NCBI RefSeq assembly: GCF_905220415.1
Contig: NC_059555.1
Location: forward strand, 8,734,001 to 8,798,000
Direction of reading: 5' to 3'
Length of the DNA: 64,000 nt
From: Colias croceus
Lineage: Eukaryota > Arthropoda > Insecta > Lepidoptera > Pieridae
Positions 1 through 11,625 of this stretch are shown here, one piece after another (position 1 is the stretch's first letter; each line of letters starts with the position of its first letter). The notes under the pieces were generated by a model. The model saw only the letters and a program-made list of their open reading frames with translations. It did not search any database and was not told where the DNA came from. A program made the translations under genes and the position numbers.

Positions 1-2818
1 ACTGCCCTAAATCAGACAGCGCACCACCCACGGGCAAGTCAAAGGGCAAAAAAGGCAAGAAGCAAGAAGAACAAGTACCAGATGACAATATCAGTGAACT
101 ATGTCACTCCTTGAAAATCTTACACGTCGAAGATGACACAATTAAAGTGAAAATTGAAGAAAATGAAGTTTGGAACATCAGGCCGTTTATATTGTGCTGT
201 GTTATAAGTAATTTAAAGTTTGATGAGGTGAAATTCAAGAAGTTTATTCAGATGCAAACTAAATTGCATGACACGGTCTGTGATAAGCGCAACATTGCTA
301 CTATTGCTACTCATGATATGGCGAAGATACCACCAGGTTTGTTATCATATTTGTTTTCAGAAAAAAATCCATTTGTATGTATATTGTAGCTGGTTTCCTG
401 AATGTAAAAAAAATTGCACATATTCTAACTAAAATTTGAATATATCTGAAATAAAGTAACTATTATTTATATATATTATTATGGTTAATCATTATAATAG
501 GCATTTATTTAATTTAATAACCAATACTTCAAGAAACTGCTGAACTAATTTAAAAACACTAATATAATTTTTCCTTCATTTATAGACATTTTCTCTTTTA
601 CAATGACCACATACGAATTGCAAGGTTACATAATATATAAAAAAATTAAATAATTAAAATTAAATTTTACACTAAATATATGTCCATTCTCCAGGTGACA
701 TAGTATACACAGCAAAGCCTCCAAAGCACTTGAAACTAATTCCGCTGTCGAGGGCAAAGGCATTCACCGGTGAACAGCTCTTCCAGCAGCTGCAGGCTGA
801 GGCAGAATCATTGAGGAAAGAGAAGAAACGGAATGTATACTCGGGGATACATAAGTAAGTATTTCTGTGATGTTAAATTAGCTTGAGAAGAAAATTTATC
901 TTTTAAGAAAATAACTGAATTATCTTAAAATTGAATGTTTTGCTATGCCTAGAACTCGAGAACAGGTCTACCAATTTGACATTTTGATATTTTTTTCGTT
1001 TTTATCAAGACACAACACAAAGACAGATCTTCTACAGCGAAAATATGAAAAAGGGGCAGTAGGGCATTTAATGTCTGTTTGGGCTGCTAGTATATAATAT
1101 AAAAAATTTAATATTTCAAAGCTTGTGAAATATCCATTCAATAATTTCTAATTTTTTTTATCTATCATATCTATTAATTATTATCATTTATCATATATTT
1201 TTGTCTTCCTATTTCAGATACCTATATTTACTGGAAGGCAAACCAAAATACCCATGTCTGCAAGACTCCCAAGGAAGAGTCATCAGCTTTCCACCAATCA
1301 CCAATTCTGATGATACAAAGGTATGTGTTTAAGTTCCTTTTATTTTGTCTGGCCAAATAATAATTTTTGTTTGTTTTAACGCGCTAATCTCAGGATCTAC
1401 TGGTCTGATTTGAAAAATTCTTTCGGTGTTAGATATAGATAGCCCATTTATAGAGGAAGGCTATAGGCTACATCATCATGTTAAGACCAACAGGAGCGGA
1501 GCACAGCTAGTAATTAATAAAATGACACTCTCACTAGGCTGCAAGGGAATTTAAATTTAAAGTCATCGTACTTTCCTAGAAAAATAAATGACCAGTGGCA
1601 ATTAAACATGTGTTTTTGTATTTTGAAAGTCTATTTGAATATATTGATAAATAGTCTATGTATAGATAATAGAAATGTTTCGATTGATAGTAAAAATTTA
1701 TATAAAAAAACTCGAAGAATTAATCTTAAGACATTAAAAATTATAAACATCTGTAAAACAGATTATCCATTTTAACATATCTTCCAATTGCAGATGTCCC
1801 ACGAGAGCAAAACAATGCTTGTGGAAGTGACGTCCCACTCCTCTCTCGGTTCCTGCAAGACTGTGATGGATAAGCTGCTGCACGAGTGCCTGCTGCTCGG
1901 TGTGGCTGATGAGGAAGAGGGGCCATACCATACCCTGACTGTTCAACAGGTGAGGACACATGGACTGCTCGAGCAGTTAATGGCTGAGCGACGTACACGG
2001 ACTGCTCGAGCGGTCGGTCGTTGACTGCTCGCTACAAACCGCGCAGTTATCGGCTTGAAGCGGTCGCGACGGCTCGAGCAGTCCGTGTACGGCAGTGAAT
2101 GAATGTCTATAGTTCACCGCATGGTCGCGGCTTCAAGCCGTTGGTCTCAACTGCTTGAAGCGATCCGTGTATGGGCACCCTACAGGTGATGTTTTTGGTT
2201 GGATAACTTTTATTAACTAAATGTTTCGTTGAGTAATTTATCCTTATTCCCTAACATAATAATTGATGCAGTAAAATTTCAGAGTTACTTTTAATAGATT
2301 TTTGTTGGGTTGATTTCTGCGAATTGGCAAGTGAATTTTCGGAAATCTTTGAATATTGTTTTCTTTATTTTCAAAACATTTCACCCTATTAAAACCCCCT
2401 GAAAAATCAATTGATGTTCATTAGTCTCACTAACACTCGAGAACGGTTGTCCCGATTTTGCTTTTGAAATGTTTATCGTTGTTCTGCGAAGGTTTAAACT
2501 TTAAACAGAGCGTGTGTGACGAGCACACGTGTCAGAAGTGAAACTTCTTTGACAAGATTCCAAGATACCAAAATCGTTGCCTTACTCCATGACGTGACGG
2601 TATTACCATGACGTGACCTTGAAATTTTACTCTCAACGCGCCTAAATAAGTTTGTCTTCATAAAATAAGTGATATATGTTTTTAACAATAGTTTTAATTT
2701 GCTATTCCAGGTAAAAGTAGTCGACATGGAGGGTAACTTAAAGAGCGTGTATCCATCAAGAACAGACTGCGTGTTCGAAGGAGCTCCGGTCAAAGTGTAC
2801 AGATTGCCAAAAAAATAA
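1..2818 (+). CDS. LRRC47: Leucine-rich repeat-containing protein 47, C-terminal part (5' end outside window)
   Basis: Five exons seen: 3-336 (frame starts at base 3), 695-854, 1218-1320, 1794-1949 and 2711-2818; together 861 nt, giving 286 residues and a TAA stop. All junctions are GT-AG. The protein begins in a Lys-rich linker (GKSKGKKGKK), then carries the B3/B4-type domain found in phenylalanyl-tRNA synthetase beta and LRRC47. Stretches that match the vertebrate family as I know it include FIQMQTKLHDT, TIATHDMAKI, SGIHKYLYLLEG, VISFPPITNSDDTK and the end NLKSVYPSRTD. The leucine-rich repeats are not here and must lie before the window. The family is cytosolic and thought to bind RNA; its exact role is poorly known. 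AATAAA overlaps the stop codon (2813-2818) and may serve as polyadenylation signal. Introns hold a Helitron (1378-1510) and inverted-repeat elements. Confidence 0.9.
1378..1510 (+). mobile_element. Lepidopteran Helitron fragment (TC...CTAG type)
   Basis: Lies in an LRRC47 intron. It carries the family core (GCGCTAATCTCAGGA, TTCTTTCGGTGTTAGATA, AAGACCAACAGGAGCGGAGC) and ends in CTAG; the 5' end is missing. The same core recurs complete at 55301-55489. Confidence 0.75.
1950..2185. mobile_element. Inverted-repeat element (PIF/Harbinger-type MITE)
   Basis: Full of GCTCGAGC palindromes in inverted halves. The same sequence occurs at 45906-46144, where it has clear TTA flanks and GGGCGGCCGTA ends. 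Here the left end blends into the splice donor of the exon ending at 1949; the right end reads GTGTATGGGCACCCTA. Confidence 0.7.
2510..2643 (+). repeat. Interspersed repeat, family A (GAAGTGAAACTTC)
   Basis: Begins with a small hairpin (GTGTG..CACAC), then ACGTGTCAGAAGTGAAACTT, CAAGATTC and CCATGACGTGACGGTATT. Copies at 30446, 37462 (reverse) and 39266. Lies in the last LRRC47 intron. Confidence 0.7.
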
Positions 2819-2968
2819 AAAAGTAAAAAATTCACAGATAAAAAATATATATATCATATTCATAGACAAAAATACATTCAATGTTCATAGTATACAAAAT
2901 GTGTGGAACAAAATTCCTTATAAACTTTTTTTGTAACATAATATTTATATACGTATATATTATTATAA

Positions 2969-3186
2969 CAGTACTCCAAAATTAATATGCGCATGCAAAT
3001 CTTCGCTAACTGTCGTATGTATTTCCAAAATGTATTTCATTTCACTAAACAAATTTTACTAAATTATGCATGAAGAAAATGCATTTAACCACTCTATATA
3101 CATATCGTCTTCGGACGTTACGGGAATATGACAGTTACCGAACTGTGACGAAGATTTATGTACGCATTATCACTTTTGGAGTACTG
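2969..3186. mobile_element. Inverted-repeat MITE (CAGTACTCCAAAA ends)
   Basis: The ends CAGTACTCCAAAATTAATAT and its imperfect reverse complement at 3140-3186 form an inverted repeat of about 45 bp. The right end is followed by TA. It sits just after the LRRC47 stop. Confidence 0.65.
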
Positions 3187-3753
3187 TACCTCATTTATTT
3201 GTTCATTTAGGTTTCAAGATTAACATAATATAAATTTATAAAATATTTTTTGATGTATATTCTTTTGGTTCATAATAATTATTAAATATGTGTTAACCGG
3301 TTTTAAATTTAAATGGTATAACATTTTTTTGTGTCTCTTATGTCAATAACGAATATTGTTCCAACATCTTAATAAAATTAAGGCTATTTACACATTATGT
3401 AGTTTTACGTGGCTGTCAGTACCTATTTATTATACTAATCACATAATATTAAAAATAATATTTAAAAAAAAAACTTTTTTTATAAAAATGTTATATAAAA
3501 TGTTATTCCACATAATCTACGTTAATACATTGAAATAGATACTTAAAATCTTAATTAGATTAACTGACACTTGAAAAATAACAAAAAAAATGTGAAAAAA
3601 AGATATAGTCATAGAAACTAATGTGTAATCACCCTTACGAGTTCATCTCACTCTAACACTATTAAAATGTAAAGGATAGAGGGTAGGTACTATTGCATTT
3701 GAAATTGTATGAAAAAAATTATCTGTTTGTATTTTTAATCAAAACATGTGCTA

Positions 3754-3916
3754 TAGTGCCACAAACTTATCTGACCCGGTGGCGGTGTCACTGATGTCGA
3801 TTTCTTTTTATGTAGACAAAATATTTCGTATGAAAAGTCTGTGAAAATGTGACATTTCAAAATGGCGGCACGTAGTTCCAGTTTTTGCCACCGGGTCAGT
3901 TAAGTTTGTGGCACTG
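3754..3916. mobile_element. Inverted-repeat MITE (AGTGCCACAAACTTA ends, TA flanks)
   Basis: Left AGTGCCACAAACTTATCTGA and right TCAGTTAAGTTTGTGGCACT pair over about 30 bp, including CTGACCCGGTGGC. TA on both sides suggests a Tc1/mariner-type non-autonomous element. The internal sequence shows no coding signal. Confidence 0.7.
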
Positions 3917-5824
3917 TATATAGTTTAGTTCATAAATATCTGCCTAAAATAATCTAAGAAAGAAAAAAAAATTCTTTTTTATTAGCGTTACAATTTAACT
4001 TGTTTTTAAGTGAATATAAAATCTTTCGTATAAAATACGATTAGAATATATTTTTTAATGAAAATAATTTCGTGTTTGTGCACTTGTCGGTTGACCCGAC
4101 TTTCACTGTGTTTTTGCTGTTTTTTTTATTATAATATAATAAAATTGCTTTCTTAAGTTTGTTCAAGTTTGAGTGGTTGTTGTTTTTGAAAAATAAAACA
4201 AATATCTTTTTTATTGTTGTAGTTATGTAATTCTACACTTACTATTGAATTTTATCAACGAAAAAGACGAAAAAAAAACGTTTTTTTGAAAAAGAAATAT
4301 ATTTCATCTTGGCTGTAGTTATCTTTTTTTGTAATCATGCTGGTTATTTGTGTTTTTTTAATTCTCTATAGATTTGGTAAAAAAAAATTGGTCAAGCGTG
4401 AGTCGAAAACCCGACGGGGTTCCGTACAATTAATCTAAAGAGCAGATGGCAAAAAAATATCAGTTCAGTAACCAATTTATTTTAAACTTTATTCGGAAAG
4501 ATGGTAAAAATGTCTTTTTTCAGATAATATTTTGTCTCTTTCGTTATACGTTCTACAATGCATGTGACAGTGACCAATGTAATATATGAAAGTAAAATGA
4601 TGCTGGTATAAAAAGTATTTTTATAAGTACAAGGAGTGTGGAAAAAGGGTATTTTTGTAAATGGTAGGTTTATAACTATGTCTTGCTACGGACAGTGGAA
4701 TATATGCGCAACTTTTTCAAAAGTGTTAAAAAGAATTCGGTGTGATTTTTAATATTAATATGTCTATAAAATTATCTTATATCGATGTTAGACTTGTGCT
4801 ATTTAAACTAAACACTTGAAAAAGATAATAAAAACTATTTATTCCTTCACTGTTATAAGAAGCTGTTAGTTGTGTTTCCGTCATATCTAGTTAAGATTAA
4901 AAATATACATAGAATAATTACAACTATAGAGAAATGTACTAATAATTAATTAATAATGAATGTAACACAAAAGCTTACTTATCTTGGTTTAGAAAATGTA
5001 ATTCTGTGGTCTGGTAATGAACAAAAAATGCCAATACAATTGTCCATATTATATTATAAAAAAAAATTACCGACTCGATATTTTTCCTAAAAATTGGCAA
5101 CTCGATTCGCAGCTGATATATTATAGTCATTAAATTTTCCGATTTTTAAATTAAGTTTAAACTTCCACACCACGGAATCTACGCATATCTATCAAATCAT
5201 TTAAATTCGCGTTTTTATTGTTTACGAGATTAATAAGACACAAAGCACAAATGTGCGCAAATTATACGTAGTTCATGTTGGCGATTTATTAATAATTTTC
5301 TATATATATTAATTACACACTAATCTAATTATCTTAAGTTTTGTTACCTGCTTAAGTTTCTGTTTAATAATAATCTGTGATTTAATGTTCAGTGTTCATC
5401 TCGACACAAAATTTATTTGTTTTTGGCAAATAAAGTTTCTTTACAAATGAGTGTATTTTTATTTAATGTAAAAGGAACACCTATCCCTTCCATAGCATAT
5501 TAAGGAATACACAAACACGTAAATTAATGGTATAGATATTCCTTCATCGCCAAAATACACAAACATCGAAATCAAGAGCTTTTAGCGTAATCGCATCATT
5601 CGTTAGATTTTGTATTTGCCATTTGCTAGTGTCACCTAGTATCTTAGATTATATATTAGGTGTATAGGTAATCCACAAGGTAATCTAAGCCTAGTGTATT
5701 CTCCACGTACCTATTCTCTGTCTACGGCTAATGTGTAAGTAGATCAACACCAAAATATTTTAACTACAAAAATGAAAACATTAAAATTTAATCTGTGGTT
5801 TCATAAACAGCAATGACATTTGTT
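3917..5824. other. Intergenic AT-rich stretch between LRRC47 and RAD54
   Basis: No exon, RNA gene or complete mobile element recognised. Long A and T runs. A common lepidopteran repeat scrap (CCCGACGGGGTTCCGTAC) lies near 4411-4428. Confidence 0.6.
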
Positions 5825-6002
5825 ATGTGACAGATACATGAATTATGACAGATCCAAAACAAAACTTCTTCTCATAGTTCTCACACTTTGTGTCACACTT
5901 GTTTTGACAAGTTTGAATTCAAAAATAGTGTAAAGGTTGAAAGTATTTTTTTAATCATGAGTTATTAATTATTATTTATTTTAGTGAAATTAAGAAATAG
6001 AA
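5825..6002 (+). promoter_or_regulatory. Presumed promoter and 5' leader of RAD54
   Basis: Immediately upstream of the first ATG. It holds three TGACA-type motifs (GTGACAG, ATGACAG, TTTTGACAAG) at 5828-5915, also seen upstream of both SelO genes and BOLA2. No TATA box is obvious. Assigned by position only. Confidence 0.4.
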
Positions 6003-8297
6003 ATGAGGCGCAGCTTAGCGCCGAGCCAAATTGGCTCCGGCGACAATGTTTTTAAAAGTCCTCTACTAAATGCTACGAAACGTAAGAAGCGGGAATGTAC
6101 AAAGATTCCTCTCGCTCAAAAATCTCTTTCACAATCAATGTCTTCTTCCGATCATGAGAACTTAATCAAGCAGATATTGAGCAAGCCCTTCAAAGTGCCG
6201 ATTCCGAACTACGTGTCGTCTTTTTGTGGTAAAAGTTTAGGATTAAAACGCACGCAAGTAAGACGAGCTTTGCATGATCCTGATGAACCCAATGCACTTG
6301 TATTATACCGACCGCCGTATATCCCAGAACATGAGAGGATGAAAATGAACCCAAATGATATTAGAGTGGCTGTGGTTGTGGATCCCGTTCTTGGAAATAT
6401 ACTTCGACCGCATCAAAGGGAAGGTGTCAAATTCATGTACGATTGTGTCACAGGACATCAGATAGAAAACGCATATGGCTGTATCATGGCTGACGAGATG
6501 GGTCTGGGTAAAACCCTGCAATGCATTACATTACTCTGGACGCTACTACGCCAAGGCCCTGAATGTAAGCCCACAATAAGCAAAGCAATCATAGTGTGTC
6601 CAAGTAGTTTAGTAAAGAATTGGTATAATGAGATAACAAAGTGGCTCGGACAAAGAATCAATTCCCTTCCAATGGACGGAGGTTCAAAAGCTGATATAAC
6701 ATTAAAATTGCAGCAATTCATGAACACATATAATTCCATGAGAGTTGCAACACCTGTGTTAATTATATCATAAGAGACGTTTAGGATTTATTCAAATATT
6801 TTACATTCATCTGAAGTAGGGTTAGTATTGTGCGATGAAGGACACAGACTAAAGAATAGTGAAAATCAAACATATCAAGCATTAATGGGATTAAAAGCTA
6901 AGAGGCGAATTCTCATATCTGGCACACCAATACAGAACGATTTGACTGAATATTTCAGTTTAGTACATTTTGTTAATGAAGGAATACTTGGCACGGCCCA
7001 AGAATTTAAAAAGAGATATGAAAATCCAATTCTTAAAGGACAAGATGCGTTAGCAAGTACGCAGGAGAGGGAGAGAGCACAAGAGTGCTTACAGACTCTT
7101 ACGTCTATTGTAAATAAATGTATGATTCGTCGAACAAGCAGCCTACTTACAAAATACTTGCCGGTCAAGTTTGAACAAGTAATCTGTGTTAAAATGACAC
7201 CACTACAAACACAAATTTATAAGAACTTCATTAATTCAGATACAATTAGGAACAAATTCGCAGGCACAGGGGATAAAAACACTCTCAGTGCATTGTCCAG
7301 TATTACTATGTTGAAAAAATTATGTAATCATCCAGATTTAGTGTACGACAAAATTATGGAACGGTCAGAAGGCTTTGAGAAAGCCAGAGATCTTTTACCA
7401 AGTAATTACGACATAAAAGACGTGAGACCCGAATACTCAGGAAAATTAATGATTCTTGACTGTATTTTAGCCAATTTGAAAATGAATACAGACGATAAAA
7501 TCGTTCTTGTATCGAATTATACTCAAACTCTCGATTTATTTGAGAAATTATGTCGTAAACGACAATATTTGTATGTGAGGCTAGATGGTTCTATGACAAT
7601 AAAGAAAAGAGCTAAAGTAGTCGAAAGTTTTAACGATAAGAATTCCAAAGAATGGATATTTATGTTAAGTTCTAAAGCTGGAGGTTGTGGTCTCAATCTT
7701 ATTGGTGCTAATCGACTAATCATGTTTGATCCTGATTGGAATCCTGCAAATGACGACCAAGCCATGGCCAGGGTTTGGCGTGATGGGCAAAAGAAAGTCT
7801 GCTATATCTACCGCCTTCTTGCCACGGGGACGATCGAGGAGAAAATCTTCCAGCGCCAAGCCCACAAAAAAGCGTTAAGCGACACAGTTGTAGACCAGAA
7901 TGAGGACTCTTTGCGACACTTTACATCCGACGATTTAAAAGACTTGTTCCGCCTCGAAGAAAACACGCTATCGGATACACACAACAAATTCAGATGCAAG
8001 CGTTGTGTGAATAACATACAAGTAACATTGCCCCCAGAAAATTCTGACTGTACGTCTGATTTATCGAATTGGTACCATTGCGCGGATAAAAAGAACCTCG
8101 CGGATTTAGTATTAAAACAGTGTTGGGATCTTGCAAAGAGCATTTCGTTCGTCTTCCACCACCGATCAGCTCAAACAGAAGCACAGAAAAACATGGAAGA
8201 AGACAAAGAAAATGTTCAAGCCAAGAAGAAAAGAAAAATTGAAATCGATGAAGATTATTCCGAGCCTGATGACAGTGCTGATGAAGATTATGAATAG
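6003..8297 (+). CDS. okr: RAD54-like DNA translocase, single exon, interrupted by one in-frame TAA
   Basis: SWI2/SNF2-family ATPase that works with RAD51 in homologous recombination in the nucleus. The frame is 764 codons plus stop, close to the vertebrate length of about 747. It starts MRRSLAPSQ, as RAD54 does. Visible motifs: Walker A DEMGLGKT (residues 164-171), helicase motif II DEGH, SGTPIQND, the MLSSKAGGCGLNL motif V region, and motif VI ARVWRDGQKK. A Lys/Asp-rich tail follows. The only lesion is codon 257 (6771-6773): TAA in the segment ISYETF, where the family has Tyr (TAT or TAC). The frame is open for 489 more codons with no ATG at the restart point, so this is one gene, not two. 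Translation stopping there would remove motif II onward. No intron, flanking poly(A) or target duplication seen. It could be a null allele, a young retrocopy or a base error. Confidence 0.93.
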
Positions 8298-9004
8298 ATT
8301 TATTTTACAGTGTTTGTTAAATTAAGTGGAGATTTATGTTACGAATTATAAAAATGTTCTATTTATTTTACTGGTTTCATTTCAAACACACATATCCTAA
8401 ACTCTTGTCTGCATCTCGCTAATATTTAGGAAAAGTAAATTCTTCTTGTAAATAAGTGCAATATATTCGCATTACCTACCTCTCTTCTAACGAAAAATAA
8501 TTAAAAATGCAAGCTAACGTTACGAATACGATTCACAATTTTACAGCGACAGCTAAATAACTACGTACCTAGGTAATTTGGCGTAACCCACGGGTTTATC
8601 CGCATTGCTCCGCTCCTAGTGGCTAGTAGTTTTAGCTTGATGATACCTACCTATTAGGTATATAGCCTTACTCGATGGATAACAGACTAACACTTAATTT
8701 ATTCTTCAAATCGGATACGTTGTTCCTGAGATTAGCGTATTCAACCAAACAAAGTAACAATCACTTCAGAATTATAATATTAGTACAGACTACAGATAGG
8801 TAACTCAAGAACGACAGAATGGTTGTTTATTTTTGCTTTGTTGGTTTTTGTCTCAGCTTGGATTACAATAACTGTAAATAAATTAACGAAAAAGATTCTA
8901 GCCGGTGCACGAAGCTACCAGCTCCCAGCGTATCAATTTGTATAGTAGCCTACTAGCTGTAGTTATAGTATATTTTATAAAGAGAGCAAGTAAGTTATCT
9001 TCGA
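8298..9004. other. Intergenic region after RAD54 with a degraded Helitron
   Basis: RAD54 3' UTR and spacer. A degraded reverse-strand Helitron spans about 8583-8789: it keeps TCCGCATTGCTCCGCTCCTA, CAAATCGGATACGTTGTTCC and TTATAATATTAGTACAGA. No gene seen. Confidence 0.6.
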
Positions 9005-9250
9005 ACTAAGGTAGATCGCATCGTTTGTATGTACGCGGAGCACTTGGCCACGCCCCCTGTAATTTACGCAAACCTGACGCACGCACACAACGCGGAATTC
9101 TCATGGACCGTTGTCGTTAGGTGCGCGCCATGCTCTGTGGGGCGCGCAATTGCTGTGAGCGGTCGATGTTTGTTTATACAATTATTAAAAATATCAACGT
9201 GACAAGTGATAACCCTGCGTCTCGCTAGTTTAGGAACCATGCGCTCCTAA
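9005..9250. other. GC-rich island in AT-rich spacer
   Basis: Contains CACTTGGCCACGCCCCCTGT, AACCTGACGCACGCACACAA and GTGCGCGCC, unlike its surroundings. Could be a promoter or the GC-rich 5' end of a retroelement. No reading frame recognised. Confidence 0.45.
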
Positions 9251-10163
9251 ACGCCGGGAGACGGCTTACTCAATCTCTATACTATGGTTTTATTTTATTG
9301 AATAAATTTTATCAAAAAAGTTTTCAGTGTTGTTCAGGGGTAAGATATAATGTATCTTTATGTATGTAAGTAATAAAAGTGTTAAAATAAAACAACAATT
9401 GAATATTCATAACAAGCATATATTTCCGAAAAAATTTACAAAAACAAAATCGCAGTAACAAAAATGTCATCTAACTCATGTTAAACTCAAAATAATAACT
9501 TTAACACACCGTGAATATAATTTTAATTATATATACACAAATCTAAATAACATAAGAAAGGATTATAATTCTAAATAAAGTCATATTTAGTGGCTACCAT
9601 ATTTTTTATTCCTATATAATTTTCATATATAAATTAGTCAATAGTATTAATTTACGTGTTGAAACTCAAGTTTTAAAGTGTATCTTAAAAAGCAGTGAGG
9701 GAATGTTTCAAACTCTTTACCTATCTTTTTTAGACTTGCTGGTAAAGTAACTGACCTATTTGACACTTCTTCTATTTTAATGCATTATTGTATTCTTGTC
9801 ATTCTAACTGATAGATAAACTAATCAGAACATATCCAGAAGTTCCTTGTAAAGTTCTCTTGTAAATTCCTTTATTACATAACTGTTTAAAAATATAAATT
9901 TCATGTACTTAAAACTATAATAGACTATAACATAAACCAGATTCCACTTTTTTGGTTGAGGCCACCAGGATCCCCCAGCCCGATCCCCCAGGGGATCCTA
10001 GTGAACTCATCGGTTCACCAGAATCCCCTCATAATAAAATGAAGTAAAGATGTTATCAGACTGCTTAAAAATATTTTATTTAACAATATCTAAAAAATGA
10101 CCTACGCTTATGTCGCTGCTTATTAATTCCATTTGTGTTTCTTGTATAAACTTATCAGTTGCT

Positions 10164-10300
10164 CCCCGTGACCACGCTCGCTGTAAAGTGTTCGAAACGT
10201 CGGGAAAATAATAGAATGAATAAATCGCGTTTAAAATCCGTTAAAAAGTCTTTAATTTCTAAATGTATAATACTCGCGTAAAATCAAACCCTAGAAAATA
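10164..10300 (+). mobile_element. Short retroelement tail inserted in the left MULE arm
   Basis: Flanked by the 12-bp direct repeat TTATCAGTTGCT (10152-10163, 10301-10312) and absent from the right arm. Its AAAGTGTTCGAAACGTCGG resembles the CGAAAC segment of hammerhead-bearing retroelement tails (Penelope-like), but the CTGATGA half of a hammerhead is missing, so it would be a truncated copy. The class is my inference. Confidence 0.5.
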
Positions 10301-10324
10301 TTATCAGTTGCTATTTGATCTACC

Positions 10325-10660
10325 TTACGTATTTTTTTTTGGTTGCATTCGCTTTTGTTCAGAATCTCTTTTTAATGCATTCAATAACTGTAGAATGTTA
10401 GGGCGTTTTCGACCAATCATTTTTAATAAACCCGAGTTCCAACTTTCGCAACAATTATTGGTGCGATGTCTTTCGCTGAAAACTGACAACATTTTTCTGG
10501 TATCGTCATTTTTGAGGTTTGAGTATTTCATATAATTTACTAACTTCAGCATGTTTGGATAATCTTTACTCATACTTAATATGTTTTTTAAAATATAGTT
10601 CCACCCTTCAGTCATATATTCCGTAGGTAACAATGGCATAGCACCGCACAACATAACCAC
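10325..10660 (-). pseudogene. MULE transposase C-terminal fragment, left arm
   Basis: About 111 residues with FSERHRTNNCCESWNSGL and RKRPNILQLLNALKRDSEQK, a pattern typical of the C-terminal end of insect MULE/FLYWCH-type transposases (HRTNN...ESW). It reads further upstream (MLCGAMPLLPTEYMTEGWN) than the right-arm copy. The DDE core is absent, so it is not functional. Confidence 0.7.
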
Positions 10661-10753
10661 TCTACTAGTAAATTTGTTTTTAAGTTAATTAAGTTTTTTT
10701 CCCTTTTTACGAATATTCTAATATTCTTACCAAATCTATTCCTTTGTTCTTGA

Positions 10754-11010
10754 TGTCAGTTTTTAGCGAAAGACATCGCACCAATAATAATTGTTGCGAA
10801 AGTTGGAACTCGGGTTTATTAAAAATGATTGGTCGAAAACGCCCTAACATTCTACAGTTATTGAATGCATTAAAAAGAGATTCTGAACAAAAGCGAAGGC
10901 AACCAAAAAAAATACGTAAGGTAGATCAAATAGCAACTGATAAGTTTATACAAGAAACACAAATGGAATTAATAAGCAGCGAGCGTAGGTCATTTTTTAG
11001 ATATTGTTAA
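10754..11010 (+). pseudogene. MULE transposase C-terminal fragment, right arm
   Basis: Inverted near-identical copy of the left-arm fragment: FSERHRTNNNCCESWNSGL, RKRPNILQLLNALKRDSEQK, then KVDQIATDKFIQETQMELIS to a stop at 11008-11010. It has one extra Asn, and keeps the 3' end that the retroelement insertion splits in the other arm. Confidence 0.7.
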
Positions 11011-11625
11011 ATAAAATATTTTTAAGCAGTGTGATAACATCTTTAAGTACTTCATTTTATTATGAGGGGATTCTGATGAACCGATGAGTTCACTAGGATC
11101 CCCTGGGGGATCGGGCTGGGGGATCCTGGTGGCCTCAATCACTTTTTTATTTCCGTCATAACTAATACCTATGTATATTTAAAAAAAAAAAAATTTACAA
11201 CAAACAATATTCAATACTTACTACTTAATTAATAATACCTAAAAAAAACTACAACGACATTTTGAGAATACACTTTTTTCTCTTTTATGACAATCTTATA
11301 CTATTACAACAAACACAAAAATAATTCACCAAGAAATAAACAAACTGCAAATTTAAGAATATTAAAAAAAATAACCACTACCTATTTTGAATCTTCAATC
11401 TATACTGAGCATAGATTATTAAGACTTCTCTTACTTTTTTATTCTTCTATCGTAATACAGACTATACAAAAAACTATTGAATTATCTATTATGAAATGAA
11501 ACAATATAATGAGAAAATTTTAAAGTTAATTTCTATTGAATAAACTTTATAGAGGAATAAGTAATTATTATATTAAGCAAATAAAGTATTTATAAACTCA
11601 AACATAAATATAAAGAAATAATAAG

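Larger units (their letters stand above)
9954..11139. mobile_element. Fold-back Mutator-like element (MULE) with 9-bp target duplication
   Basis: Flanked by the direct repeat CACTTTTTT (9945-9953 and 11140-11148); 9 bp is typical of the Mutator superfamily. The ends read TTGAGGCCACCAGGATCC in inverted orientation. The arms pair over about 385 bp (9954-10490, allowing for an insertion at 10164-10300, against about 10754-11139) around a spacer of about 265 bp. Each arm carries the same C-terminal transposase fragment, so the element is an inverted duplication of one MULE end. Confidence 0.82.

Noticed and set aside
6828..8297. Separate helicase gene starting at 6828
   Set aside because: It has no ATG there, is in the same frame as 6003-6770 and continues RAD54 directly after the TAA.
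10262..10535. Plus-strand frame of 90 codons
   Set aside because: It is antisense to the MULE transposase fragment and has no family match of its own.
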